From an uncultured Lachnospiraceae bacterium (GTDB taxonomy: Bacteria > Bacillota > Clostridia > Lachnospirales > Lachnospiraceae), in the NCBI GenBank assembly GCA_944383765.1, contig CALWQT010000003.1:1-64000 (forward strand): 64,000 nucleotides of DNA, in the 5' to 3' direction. Positions 34,636 through 42,792 of this stretch are shown one piece after another. Under the pieces are notes generated by a model, which was not told the origin of the DNA, searched no databases, and worked only from the letters and a program-made list of their open reading frames with translations. How positions within the stretch are numbered: position 1 is the stretch's first letter; the number at the start of each line of letters is the position of its first letter. Both the position numbers and the translations under genes were made by a program.

Positions 34636-35154
34636 ATGAGGGGGAATATTACGCTGATCGGAATGCCGGCTTCCGGTAAAAGTACTTTGGGCCGCAGGCT
34701 GGCAGAAAAGCTGGGATATGAATTTGTAGATGTGGACCGGATCATAGAAGCAGAGGAAAAGCGTCTGCTGAAAGAAATCATCGCGGAAGAAGGAGATGAC
34801 GGATTTCTGGAAATTGAAAACCGGGTCAATGCCGGACTTTGTCTGGAACGTTCGGTAATTGCTCCGGGAGGAAGTGTGATATATGGAAAAGAAGCCATGG
34901 AACACTTGAAGGAAATCGGCGTTATCGTTTATCTGAAGCTGAGTTTTGAAGAGATGGAAAAAAGAATAGGAAATCCTGTGGAGAGAGGGGTTGTGCTGAA
35001 ACAGGGAATGACTCTGAAGAAGCTTTATGAAGAACGGACACCTTATTATGACAGATATGCAGATGTGGTTCTTGATGAAACCGGATTTAATCTGGAAGAA
35101 TCGGTAGATCATCTGATCGATATGCTGGAAAGCAAAGGAATACAAGGGGAATAA
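34636..35154 (+). CDS. Shikimate kinase-like P-loop kinase
   Basis: Protein of 172 residues of the shikimate-kinase family. The Walker A GMPASGKST is at residues 9-17 and FVDVD at about 32-36 matches the metal/shikimate Asp pair. The expected FRxxE arginine is replaced (GFLEIENRV), and the usual GGGxV substrate loop is APGGSVI with only two glycines. The lid-side VERGVV and ERTPYYDRYADVVL are kept. It could be a divergent shikimate kinase or act on another small molecule. It is not in an aromatic pathway cluster and overlaps a run with flavin reductase and a nucleobase permease. Confidence 0.8.
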   Translation: MRGNITLIGMPASGKSTLGRRLAEKLGYEFVDVDRIIEAEEKRLLKEIIAEEGDDGFLEIENRVNAGLCLERSVIAPGGSVIYGKEAMEHLKEIGVIVYLKLSFEEMEKRIGNPVERGVVLKQGMTLKKLYEERTPYYDRYADVVLDETGFNLEESVDHLIDMLESKGIQGE

Positions 35155-35176
35155 AAAATACGAAGGAGAATTGAGT

Positions 35177-36574
35177 ATGAAACGGGAACAGAATAAGGCA
35201 ATTCCCTATGAATTTTATGGAAGGATTCCGCTGAAACAGGCAATACCTTTAGGCCTTCAGCATGTTCTGGCCATGTTTGTGGGAAACCTGACTCCGCTGC
35301 TGATCATTACTGGAGCCTGCGGCATAACAGGGAGCAATGAGCTGGCAGAACTTCAGGTGTCTCTTCTTCAGAACGCTATGCTGATCGCAGGAATCGTGAC
35401 TTTAATCCAGCTTTATGCCATAGGACCGGTAGGTGGAAAGGTTCCGATCATCATGGGAACCAGTTCAGGATTTATCGGTGTATTCAGCAGCGTAGCGAAA
35501 ATGATGGGAGGCGGAGTCCTGACCTATGGGGCCATGATGGGAGCGTCTGTACTGGGCGGCCTGTTTGAAGGTGTGCTGGGAGCTTTCCTGAAACCTTTGG
35601 GGAAGTTTTTTCCTGCGGTGGTGACCGGTACAGTGGTCTTGTCCATTGGTTTGTCCCTGATCGGAGTGGGGATTGCTTCTTTTGGAGGAGGAAGCGGAGC
35701 GGCAGATTTCGGTTCCGTGGAAAATCTTCTGATAGGCTGTATCGTACTGGTGATCATCATTGTGATGAAACATGGGACAAAGGGAATCACCAGTTATTCT
35801 GCTATTCTGATCGGTATCGTGGCTGGATATATCATCTGCGGTATTATGGGAATGGTCCTTCCTACTACAGCAGTAGCTTCTGATGGCACAGAATATGTAA
35901 AAGCATGGGTATTAAACTGGGATAAAGTGGCGGAGGCTCACTGGTTCGCTGTTCCCAAACTGGTTCCCGTTCCCATTATTTTTGATATCAGAGCGATTAT
36001 CCCGGTGATGATCATGTTTATTGTGACAGCAGTAGAAACTGTGGGGGATATTTCCGGTGTTATGGAAGGCGGAATGGGAAGAGAGGCTACAGATTCAGAA
36101 TTATCCGGAGGTGTGATCTGTGACGGACTGGGGTCTTCCCTGGCAGCTTTGTTTGGAGTACTGCCAAACACTTCTTTCAGCCAGAATGTAGGTCTGGTAG
36201 CCATGACGAAGGTAGTAAACCGGTTTGCTCTTGCCACAGGAGCTGTATTCCTGATTTTCTGCGGACTGTTTCCAAAACTGGCTGCGCTGGTATCCATTAT
36301 GCCTCAGAGTGTACTGGGGGGTGCTGCAGTCATGATGTTTTCCTCTATTGTAGTCAGTGGCATTCAGCTGATCACCAAACATCCTATGACTTCCAGAAAT
36401 ATTACTATTGTATCAGTGGCGTTGGGATTAGGTTATGGAATTGGAGCGAACAGCGGGATATTGGTGCATCTTCCCCAGGCTGTTCAGCTGATCTTTGGAG
36501 GTTCCGGAATTGTTCCGGCAGCGCTGGTGGCGATTATCCTGAATGTAGCACTGCCGGGAAAAAGAGAAGTATAG
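35177..36574 (+). CDS. NCS2 family nucleobase permease (uracil/xanthine)
   Basis: Proton-linked nucleobase transporter of 465 residues with about 12-14 hydrophobic segments. It has LGLQHVLAMFVGNLTPLLI, IMGTSSGFIG, and the VETVGDISGVMEGG motif with the substrate-binding acid, then FGVLPNTSFSQNVGLVAMTKVVNR typical of xanthine/urate-type members. The start at ATG 35177 follows AAGGAGAA; a TTG at 35171 is also in frame. Fits the salvage enzymes elsewhere in the window. Confidence 0.92.
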   Translation: MKREQNKAIPYEFYGRIPLKQAIPLGLQHVLAMFVGNLTPLLIITGACGITGSNELAELQVSLLQNAMLIAGIVTLIQLYAIGPVGGKVPIIMGTSSGFIGVFSSVAKMMGGGVLTYGAMMGASVLGGLFEGVLGAFLKPLGKFFPAVVTGTVVLSIGLSLIGVGIASFGGGSGAADFGSVENLLIGCIVLVIIIVMKHGTKGITSYSAILIGIVAGYIICGIMGMVLPTTAVASDGTEYVKAWVLNWDKVAEAHWFAVPKLVPVPIIFDIRAIIPVMIMFIVTAVETVGDISGVMEGGMGREATDSELSGGVICDGLGSSLAALFGVLPNTSFSQNVGLVAMTKVVNRFALATGAVFLIFCGLFPKLAALVSIMPQSVLGGAAVMMFSSIVVSGIQLITKHPMTSRNITIVSVALGLGYGIGANSGILVHLPQAVQLIFGGSGIVPAALVAIILNVALPGKREV

Positions 36575-36576
36575 GA

Positions 36577-38400
36577 TTATTCCTGAAGGTGGAACAGACT
36601 GCTGTAAGAACTGTGGCTGTAAATCTGATTATATACAAGAATTTCATAATCATTCAGAATTTCTGCGTAGGGACTGGTTTCCCTGCGCATTTCTGTTAAG
36701 GACTGATACTTGCCTTCTTTATCATAGCAGCCCAATCCATGCAGGATAGGTATCTTTTCAGAAAGATTTAACAGGAATTCCTGATAAGGGGTCATGGAAA
36801 GCCCTGCCAGTTCCAGGACTTTTGAGGAAAGGTAACAGGCACTGAGATCCTGTCCATCGTCAGCCGGAATCGGATAATTTGCCCATATCAGATAGGGGGT
36901 CTCATACCAGATCATGGATTCTTCTTCTGTTACCTGTTCCGGGTCCAGCCCGCTGATCTCATAGTAGAATTCGTCCTCTACACTGGGCTGGTGATCCCCG
37001 AACAGTACCACCATAGTAGGTTCTGCAAGCTGGCTCAGATACTGGAGAAACCAGGAGAGGGCATCGTCAGAAAGTTTCATGAGAGACAGAAACTGGTCAG
37101 CTAAGGGATATTTACCTTCCAGTTCACCGGTGAGATGAATGGTCTGATCAAAGTTATCCCATTCCTGGTCATAGCCTCCGTGATTTTGCATGGTCACGTT
37201 AAAGATAAACAGAGGATCATCAGGATTTTCTTTTTCTTCTATCAGCTGTACCAGCTTCTCATAGTCTGCCTGGTCATTAATATAGCTTCGGGTAACGGAA
37301 GCGTTGCCGAAGTCTTCCAGATCCAGAAATTCGTCAAATCCCATATTGGCATAACAGGTATCACGATTCCAGTTGGAAGCAGGGTAAGGATGGACCGCCA
37401 CTGTATCAAAGCCCTGCTCTTTTAAAGAACTGACCATAGTTTTGATTCCTGGAAGAACATTAAACTGATAAGGTGTGGTTCCATCTGCCATCATGGTCAT
37501 GGATGCTCCGGTGAGAAATTCAAATTCTGTATTGCTGGTTCCTGACCCAAAAACAGGAACATATAAATTGCCTTTTACGGAATTTTCTGATAGGTTATGA
37601 AAAAAGGGCATAAAATCTTCATTTGTCTCAAAGCTTCCGGCTACATTCAGATCAGAAAAACTTTCATTCATGATGCAGATAAGATTTACCGGGGTGGTAG
37701 CGGTGGAATCCGTATCCGTCGAACTGGATGCAATGATGTCCTGATAAATGTTTTCCAGGCGGGCGTTGCTGTAGCCGGATGGTTTTTTCTTTACCATACG
37801 GGTAGCGGATATCAGAGAACAGAGGATATAACCTTCACTTTCATAGGAAGCATTTGGTTCCCAGGAATTTACTCCAAAATATCCAGATGAGATAGGGCCC
37901 ATGATCAGAGAAGAGATAACGGCAACGATAATGGCAGTGGATATCCCGAAACATGCAAGATGGGATTTCCAGTTTGGGAGACGCACTGGGAGAAAAAAGA
38001 AAAATGCATTGAGTATGAGGATCACAATAACGGCAAGAATCATCTGGAAAGTAGGATTATAAGTGTAGGCACCAGCTACTGTCATAGCGGTGGAAAGAGC
38101 CAGAACATCAGAGGGCATGATGGGCTTTCCGCGGAAACTGACTACAAACGTATTGCCGATGGACAGACATAAAAGAAAAAGGGATACGAGAGGAATGGCA
38201 ATGCGGCTTCTGCCGGTAAGAGAAAATACTGCCAGGTACAGGCAGGCGATTAAAAGAATGTTAGTAAAAGCACATGGGAAATCAATGGTCGACAGATTTC
38301 CTGTTACATACTCAAACAGAAGATAGGAAATGACAGGCATAAGAAAAAGTGCTGTGATCCCAAGGATCGTTTTCTTGGATGGAATGCATTTTGTTTGCAT
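36577..38400 (-). CDS. LTA synthase family protein
   Basis: Lipoteichoic-acid-synthase-like sulfatase-fold enzyme of 607 residues that transfers glycerol-phosphate units from phosphatidylglycerol. Five hydrophobic segments fill residues 1 to about 190, then a large extracytoplasmic domain: IMNESFSDL (metal Glu), SGTSNTEFEFLTG (nucleophile Thr region), QNHGGYD and LFGDHQPSV (Asp-His metal pair). ATG at 38400 follows AAAGGTG. Single gene, convergent with the permease gene and its stop 2 bases from that stop. Confidence 0.92.
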   Translation of the reverse strand: MQTKCIPSKKTILGITALFLMPVISYLLFEYVTGNLSTIDFPCAFTNILLIACLYLAVFSLTGRSRIAIPLVSLFLLCLSIGNTFVVSFRGKPIMPSDVLALSTAMTVAGAYTYNPTFQMILAVIVILILNAFFFFLPVRLPNWKSHLACFGISTAIIVAVISSLIMGPISSGYFGVNSWEPNASYESEGYILCSLISATRMVKKKPSGYSNARLENIYQDIIASSSTDTDSTATTPVNLICIMNESFSDLNVAGSFETNEDFMPFFHNLSENSVKGNLYVPVFGSGTSNTEFEFLTGASMTMMADGTTPYQFNVLPGIKTMVSSLKEQGFDTVAVHPYPASNWNRDTCYANMGFDEFLDLEDFGNASVTRSYINDQADYEKLVQLIEEKENPDDPLFIFNVTMQNHGGYDQEWDNFDQTIHLTGELEGKYPLADQFLSLMKLSDDALSWFLQYLSQLAEPTMVVLFGDHQPSVEDEFYYEISGLDPEQVTEEESMIWYETPYLIWANYPIPADDGQDLSACYLSSKVLELAGLSMTPYQEFLLNLSEKIPILHGLGCYDKEGKYQSLTEMRRETSPYAEILNDYEILVYNQIYSHSSYSSLFHLQE

Positions 38401-38598
38401 AAAAATCACCTTTTGTTGTATAAAAATTCTGCGCCTTTTAAGAAAAAGCTGGTTATAAGTTTTATATTATAATAGTTTTTTCCATGGTTGTACAGATAAA
38501 ATTAAAAAAGGAGAAGTTTGAAAAACGGAGTTTTTCTTGTGTACGGGGAAGAAATATGATAAAAATGGATAGAACAAAAGAATGGAGGAAATGGGAAA

Positions 38599-39092
38599 AT
38601 GGGTATAGGTGTACTGTGTAATTGGAAAACAGGGTAAAGGCAGGAATTCACATGATATTTACAAAACTGCCTATTTCAACAATGGGAATGGATATGAATG
38701 AATATGTTACCTTGGTTGCCCTGTTTAGTGCCAGCGGTTTTGGGCTGTACGGGGTGCTTATGGAAGGAATGTCCGGTGACCCTGGTATTTTGCTGTCTAA
38801 GTCAGTAATGGATCTGTTTACTGCGTTAATTTTTGCCGGTTCACTGGGTGTTGCAGTCAGCCTGGTGGCAGTTCCCCAGCTGGTAGTGTTTTCTCTGGTG
38901 TTTTTTCTTGCCCGCCTGATCGTTCCGCTTACTACGCCGGAACTGTTGAATGATTTTATGGGATGCGGAGGAATTCTGACCATAGCGGCAGGACTTCGTA
39001 TCAGTAAGATCAAGGAAGTGCCTCTGATGAATCTGGTGCCGGCACTGATTTTAGTCATGCCATTCAGCTGGCTGTGGGGAATGGTGTTTTAA
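38599..39092 (+). pseudogene. DUF554 membrane protein gene with internal deletion
   Basis: AATGGAGGAAATGGGAAA precedes an ATG at 38599 that encodes MGIGVLCN, the usual start of a DUF554 (YdfK-like) protein. The frame then shifts at about 38621 and resumes as ENRVKAGIHMIFTKLPIST, followed by an intact C-terminal two thirds (SGDPGILLSKSVMDLFTALIF, MGCGGILTIAAGLRI). By comparison with the family, about 50-60 codons covering the first membrane helices are missing, and the rejoined halves are out of frame (stop 13 codons in). A 156-residue product from a TTG at 38622 would lack the N-terminal helices. Function in intact members is unknown. Confidence 0.75.
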
Positions 39093-39157
39093 CGATCAAG
39101 ACGGTAGTCTTAAAAACGTGTGATTATAATACCTTATATTTATACAAGGGGATAAGT

Positions 39158-40551
39158 ATGAGAGATTTTACACCTAAGCTTTTTCTTTATCAGAAAGAGT
39201 ATTCCAGAGAGCAGTTTGTCAGAGATTTTGTGTCCGGAGTGATTGTGGCAATTATTGCCCTTCCGCTCTCCATTGCTCTTGCACTGGCTTCCGGAGTGGC
39301 ACCGGAGCAGGGACTTTACACGGCGGTTGTTGCCGGTTTTCTGATTTCATTTTTTGGCGGAAGTCGTGTACAGATTGCCGGGCCGACTGCAGCTTTTGCA
39401 TCTATTGTGGCAGGAATTGTTGCTAAGAACGGTATGGAAGGAATGGCGGTAGCCACGATTCTTGCAGGAATCATTCTGATTCTGATGGGTGTGCTTCGTC
39501 TGGGAAGTATGATACGGTTCATACCATAGGAGATCTGTATACCATTTCGGGAGAACTGCCCGCTTTTCACATGCCGGAAATCAGTTTTTCCATGATCCGT
39601 ACTGTACTTCCGGATGCATTTACCATTGCAATTCTGGCAGCCATTGAGTCTTTGCTCTCCTGTGTTGTGGCAGACAGTATGATTGGTGATAAGCATAATT
39701 CCAATGTAGAGTTAGTAGCGCAGGGCATCGGAAATGCGGCATCAGCACTGTTTGGCGGAATTCCTGCCACTGGAGCTATTGCCCGTACAGCCGCCAATAT
39801 TAAAAATGGAGGCGGCACGCCTGTAGCAGGCATGGTGCATGCGGTGATGCTTCTGTTGATTCTGGTGCTGCTCATGCCGTTTGCTGCACTGATTCCCATG
39901 CCGACTATTGCTGCTATTCTGTTTATGGTAGCTTATAATATGAGCGGTTGGAGAGTATTTGCGGAAACCGTAAAAACTTCTCCCAAAAGTGATGTTGTAG
40001 TATTGGTTCTAACCTTTATTCTCACTGTAGTTTTTGATCTGGTGGTAGCCATTGCCGTAGGACTGATACTGGCTTCTCTTCTGTTTATGAAGAGAATGTC
40101 AGATGTGGCAAATGTGGAAGAATGGGATTATCTGGATTCTTATGAGGAGGGGAATGACCAGAAAAGACGTATGCCTGTTCCGGATCATGTGATGGTATTT
40201 GAAATCACGGGTCCCATGTTTTTCGGAATTGCTGACAAGATTCATGAACTTCCCATGGAAAAGGGGAAAACGGTGCTGATCCTGCGTATGCGCAGTGTGC
40301 CCGCTATGGATATTACAGCTCTCAATAGTTTGAAAAAGCTGGCTGTTCTTTGCAGAAATAATCAGGTACATCTGATTTTCTCTCATGTAAACAGTCAGCC
40401 TATGAACGTTATGAAAAAAGCCGGATTTTACCAGGAGATAGGAGGGGAGAATTTCCGTTCGTGTATTCAGGATGCGTTAGCGTTTGCGGAAACATTGAGG
40501 GCTGAACCAGGAAAAGGAGATATTGGAGCAGCAAACATTCTTGACACCTGA
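39158..40551 (+). pseudogene. SulP family anion transporter gene with internal deletion
   Basis: The first frame (39158-39529) encodes the SulP N-terminus: FVSGVIVAIIALPLSIALAL and RVQIAGPTAAFASIVAGIVA, ending LRLGSMIRFIP and a TAG. From about 39523 another frame encodes TIGDLYTISGELPAFHMPEI and the rest of the carrier, including SLLSCVVADSMIGDKHNSN, GIPATGAIARTAANIKNGG and a full STAS domain at the C-terminus. In intact proteins about 90-100 residues of membrane domain lie between these points. The gene has lost that segment and the frame, and is probably non-functional. AAGGGG precedes the ATG. Confidence 0.8.
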
Positions 40552-40570
40552 CAGGTTTCTGTGCTATTCT
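40541..40570 (+). promoter_or_regulatory. queT promoter
   Basis: TTGACA (40541-40546), an 18-base spacer and TATTCT (40565-40570), about 70 bases before the riboswitch. Confidence 0.7.
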
Positions 40571-40640
40571 AATTCACGTTGCAGTGCCTGAAAAACAAGG
40601 TCTTTACGGGTCTGCCGCCGATTTCCGGCGTAAAATGAAT

Positions 40641-40683
40641 CGAGTGTTCGAGACCTTCCACTCGTAAAACAAAACTAAAGGAG
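40641..40683 (+). promoter_or_regulatory. preQ1-I riboswitch
   Basis: A CGAGTG / CACTCG stem with a UUCGAGACCUUC loop is followed by the A-rich tail TAAAACAAAACTAAAGGAG. This is the compact H-type pseudoknot layout of preQ1-I aptamers, where ligand binding traps the tail that holds the ribosome site. It precedes a queuosine-precursor transporter, so it should turn off translation when preQ1 is plentiful. The pattern, tail and gene context agree; the P2 pairing was not computed. Confidence 0.75.
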
Positions 40684-40694
40684 AAAATTGAATT

Positions 40695-41192
40695 ATGAGA
40701 AGTGAAAGCAAACAAACGTACCAAGTCGCGTATGCAGCAGTAATAGCAGCTCTTTATGTAGTGCTGACTATGATGTTTTTGCCCATAGCCTATGGGCCCA
40801 TTTCATTCCGGATATCCGAACTGCTCTGCATCCTGCCTTATTTTACCCCGGCAGCGGTACCTGGGCTGGCTATAGGCTGTTTTCTGGCGAATCTGATGGC
40901 AGGAGCGGCGCCGATGGATATTGTGTTCGGAAGTCTGGCTACTCTGATTGGGGCATGGGGTTCCTGGAAACTGCGAAGATACAAGTGGCTTGTGTGTGTT
41001 CCGCCGATCCTTGCCAACACTCTGGTAATACCGTGGGTGCTGAAATTTGCATATGGTTCTGCAGATTTGATGACGGTTCTGACAGCAACCGTGTTCATCA
41101 GTGAGGCCATAGCTGTAGGAATCTTGGGAAACGGGCTGTTGCTATTGCTGGAAAAATATGGACAGGCAATTTTTAAAAAGAGTATGATATAA
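40695..41192 (+). CDS. queT: QueT family queuosine-precursor transporter
   Basis: Membrane protein of 165 residues with five or six hydrophobic segments. It begins with YQVAYAAVIAALYVVLTM and has the FRISELLCILPYFTPAAVPGLAIGCFLANL block of QueT ECF-type substrate components, which import preQ1/queuosine precursors with a shared ECF ATPase/T module encoded elsewhere. The preQ1 riboswitch upstream supports the assignment. A strong terminator follows. Confidence 0.93.
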   Translation: MRSESKQTYQVAYAAVIAALYVVLTMMFLPIAYGPISFRISELLCILPYFTPAAVPGLAIGCFLANLMAGAAPMDIVFGSLATLIGAWGSWKLRRYKWLVCVPPILANTLVIPWVLKFAYGSADLMTVLTATVFISEAIAVGILGNGLLLLLEKYGQAIFKKSMI

Positions 41193-41195
41193 GTA

Positions 41196-41256
41196 AAAGT
41201 ACCCTGCCGGTAAAACACGGGATAAGAAAGTGTTTTCCGGCAGGGTACTTTTTTGT
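41196..41256 (+). terminator. Terminator after queT
   Basis: AAGTACCCTGCCGG / CCGGCAGGGTACTT outer stem and AAAACAC / GTGTTTT inner stem, followed by a run of T. Confidence 0.9.
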
Positions 41257-41281
41257 GTTTTAGCTGCAGTCAGAAATAGGA

Positions 41282-41602
41282 TCAGACCGCCAGCATTTGC
41301 AAACATACCAGGTCAAAAAGGTATAATAGGATCCAGACAACAAGAAATTTGTATGTATGTCCGTTTCTGATGGTGCGAAAATAGATATAGAGAGGGATCA
41401 ATACAAGCCCCGCAAAATAAATGTAGAGGGAATGACCTGCAGATTTTCCTTTTGTAAAAAAGTCATAGGATACAAAAAACAGATTTAATAAAAATACAGC
41501 TGCAAATACAGGTTTAGTGTCTCCTGCTGTCATGTGCAGAAAAATAGAAATAAGTAATGGAACCGTGGTTAAAAGCCACATGGATAATGTTTCTTTCTTC
41601 AT
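41282..41602 (-). CDS. Small membrane protein of unknown function
   Basis: Protein of 106 residues with four hydrophobic segments (WLLTTVPLLISIFLHM, PVFAAVFLLNLFFVSYDFF, SLYIYFAGLVLIPLYIYF and FLVVWILLYLFDLVCL). A CGGAGAA site precedes the ATG. No family recognised. It stands alone between queT and the DeoR regulator. Confidence 0.7.
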   Translation of the reverse strand: MKKETLSMWLLTTVPLLISIFLHMTAGDTKPVFAAVFLLNLFFVSYDFFTKGKSAGHSLYIYFAGLVLIPLYIYFRTIRNGHTYKFLVVWILLYLFDLVCLQMLAV

Positions 41603-41646
41603 AATATTCTCCGTATGAATGTATGCTTTTATATTTAAATGTCACT

Positions 41647-42417
41647 TTATGCAAGAATCACTTCAATTCCGTCATTTCTGAGATTTTCTATACTTTCTTT
41701 ATTTTCCTCGGTTTCTACAGTGATAATGGCATCTATCTGGTTAAAATCGCAAAAAGGATAAAAACCACTGGACAGGAACTTGGAAGAGTCTATAAGAAGT
41801 ATCACTTTATTTGAAACCTGAATCATCTTCTGCTTGATATCCAAAAGAAAAGGTGTGGATATAGTAGGACCGTTAGTATGAAGGATACCACAGGAACCTA
41901 TGAACGCAATATCCGCATGAATTCCGGAAAAAAATTCGGTTGTTTTAACTCCGTAAATTGTTTTGCTGTAATGATCCACTACACCAGGAGGCATGGAAAC
42001 GGTAGAGAAGCCGGACAGGGAAAGCGCAACGTCCAAACCATTCGTGATAATGCAGATATTACGAAATTCGTTGTGAACATTCAGTTCTTTAGCCAGTTCC
42101 AGAATCGTAGTCCCGGAATCCAGTAAAAGAGAAGAATTGCTGCTGACCATTTGCATAGCTCGTTTGGCAATCCTCTGTTTTTCTGAATGGAACATATTGA
42201 TCCGGTATCGGTTATCGTCCGTATTATAGTCTTCATTTAGAAATGCATATCCACGGGAACGGATAATCTGATGATTTGCTTCCAGTTCCAGAAGATCTCG
42301 TCTTATAGTGGTAGGAGTTACGGAAAAAAGTTTGGCCAGTTCTTCCACAGCCACTGTTTTTTCCTGGATCAGAAGTTTCATAATAGCATCTTGTCTGTAA
42401 TTTCCTTTGTTTGACAT
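41647..42417 (-). CDS. DeoR/GlpR family transcriptional regulator
   Basis: Sugar-phosphate-sensing repressor of 256 residues. The N-terminal helix-turn-helix is at about residues 18-55 (VAVEELAKLFSVTPTTIRRDLLELE, of the DeoR type), followed by a DeoRC sensor with LLLDSGTTILELAKEL, ITNGLDVALSL, and IAFIGSCGI motifs. DeoR proteins respond to phosphorylated sugars. It is divergent from the large operon starting at 42793, which contains a PfkB-like kinase and SIS proteins, so it is the likely repressor of that operon. Confidence 0.93.
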   Translation of the reverse strand: MSNKGNYRQDAIMKLLIQEKTVAVEELAKLFSVTPTTIRRDLLELEANHQIIRSRGYAFLNEDYNTDDNRYRINMFHSEKQRIAKRAMQMVSSNSSLLLDSGTTILELAKELNVHNEFRNICIITNGLDVALSLSGFSTVSMPPGVVDHYSKTIYGVKTTEFFSGIHADIAFIGSCGILHTNGPTISTPFLLDIKQKMIQVSNKVILLIDSSKFLSSGFYPFCDFNQIDAIITVETEENKESIENLRNDGIEVILA

Positions 42418-42593
42418 GATAATTCTCCTTGAAAAAATAGATATTCTATTTTCTTCCCATATTGTGAGATTACAAAGCTGAGAAAAATGATGGAAGAAAG
42501 TTTGATTATATTAAGTATATACAGATAGGTCTTTACCAAGATGTCTTGTTTGAGATGTATTATAGCATGATATGAGTACATAGTAAACAATAA

Positions 42594-42622
42594 ATGTTCT
42601 TTTGTGAACAAAAAAGTGTTCA
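42594..42622. promoter_or_regulatory. Candidate DeoR operator cluster
   Basis: ATGTTC-TTTTGT-GAACAA inverted repeat (42594-42611) followed by another TGTTCA half-site (42617-42622), with GAACAT again at 42754-42759. Half-sites of the TGTTC type are used by GlpR and other DeoR-family repressors. The whole 42418-42792 gap holds no gene; it is AT-rich and carries these sites and the promoter below. Confidence 0.5.
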
Positions 42623-42656
42623 AAAGTTACTATATAATGAATTATGGTTGATAATA

Positions 42657-42686
42657 TTGACGATAATGGTCGAAATATGTTATATA
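42657..42686 (+). promoter_or_regulatory. Promoter of the BtpA-SIS operon
   Basis: TTGACG (42657-42662), an 18-base spacer and TATATA (42681-42686), followed by a leader of about 100 bases. It lies between candidate DeoR half-sites at 42594-42622 and 42754-42759. Confidence 0.55.
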
Positions 42687-42792
42687 AATTTATGAAAAAC
42701 AACAATACAAAACGCAAAACGAAAATATAAGCGAAAATATTTTTTGGATTTGCGAACATTAAAAACAAAAAAATGGAATGGGAGAACAAAAA

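Noticed and set aside
33778..35145. Antisense open frame of 455 codons on the minus strand opposite the PPase, flavin reductase and kinase genes
   Set aside because: It overlaps three well-supported genes, its product is His/Phe/Ser-rich with no family resemblance, and it lacks a ribosome site. It is a composition shadow.
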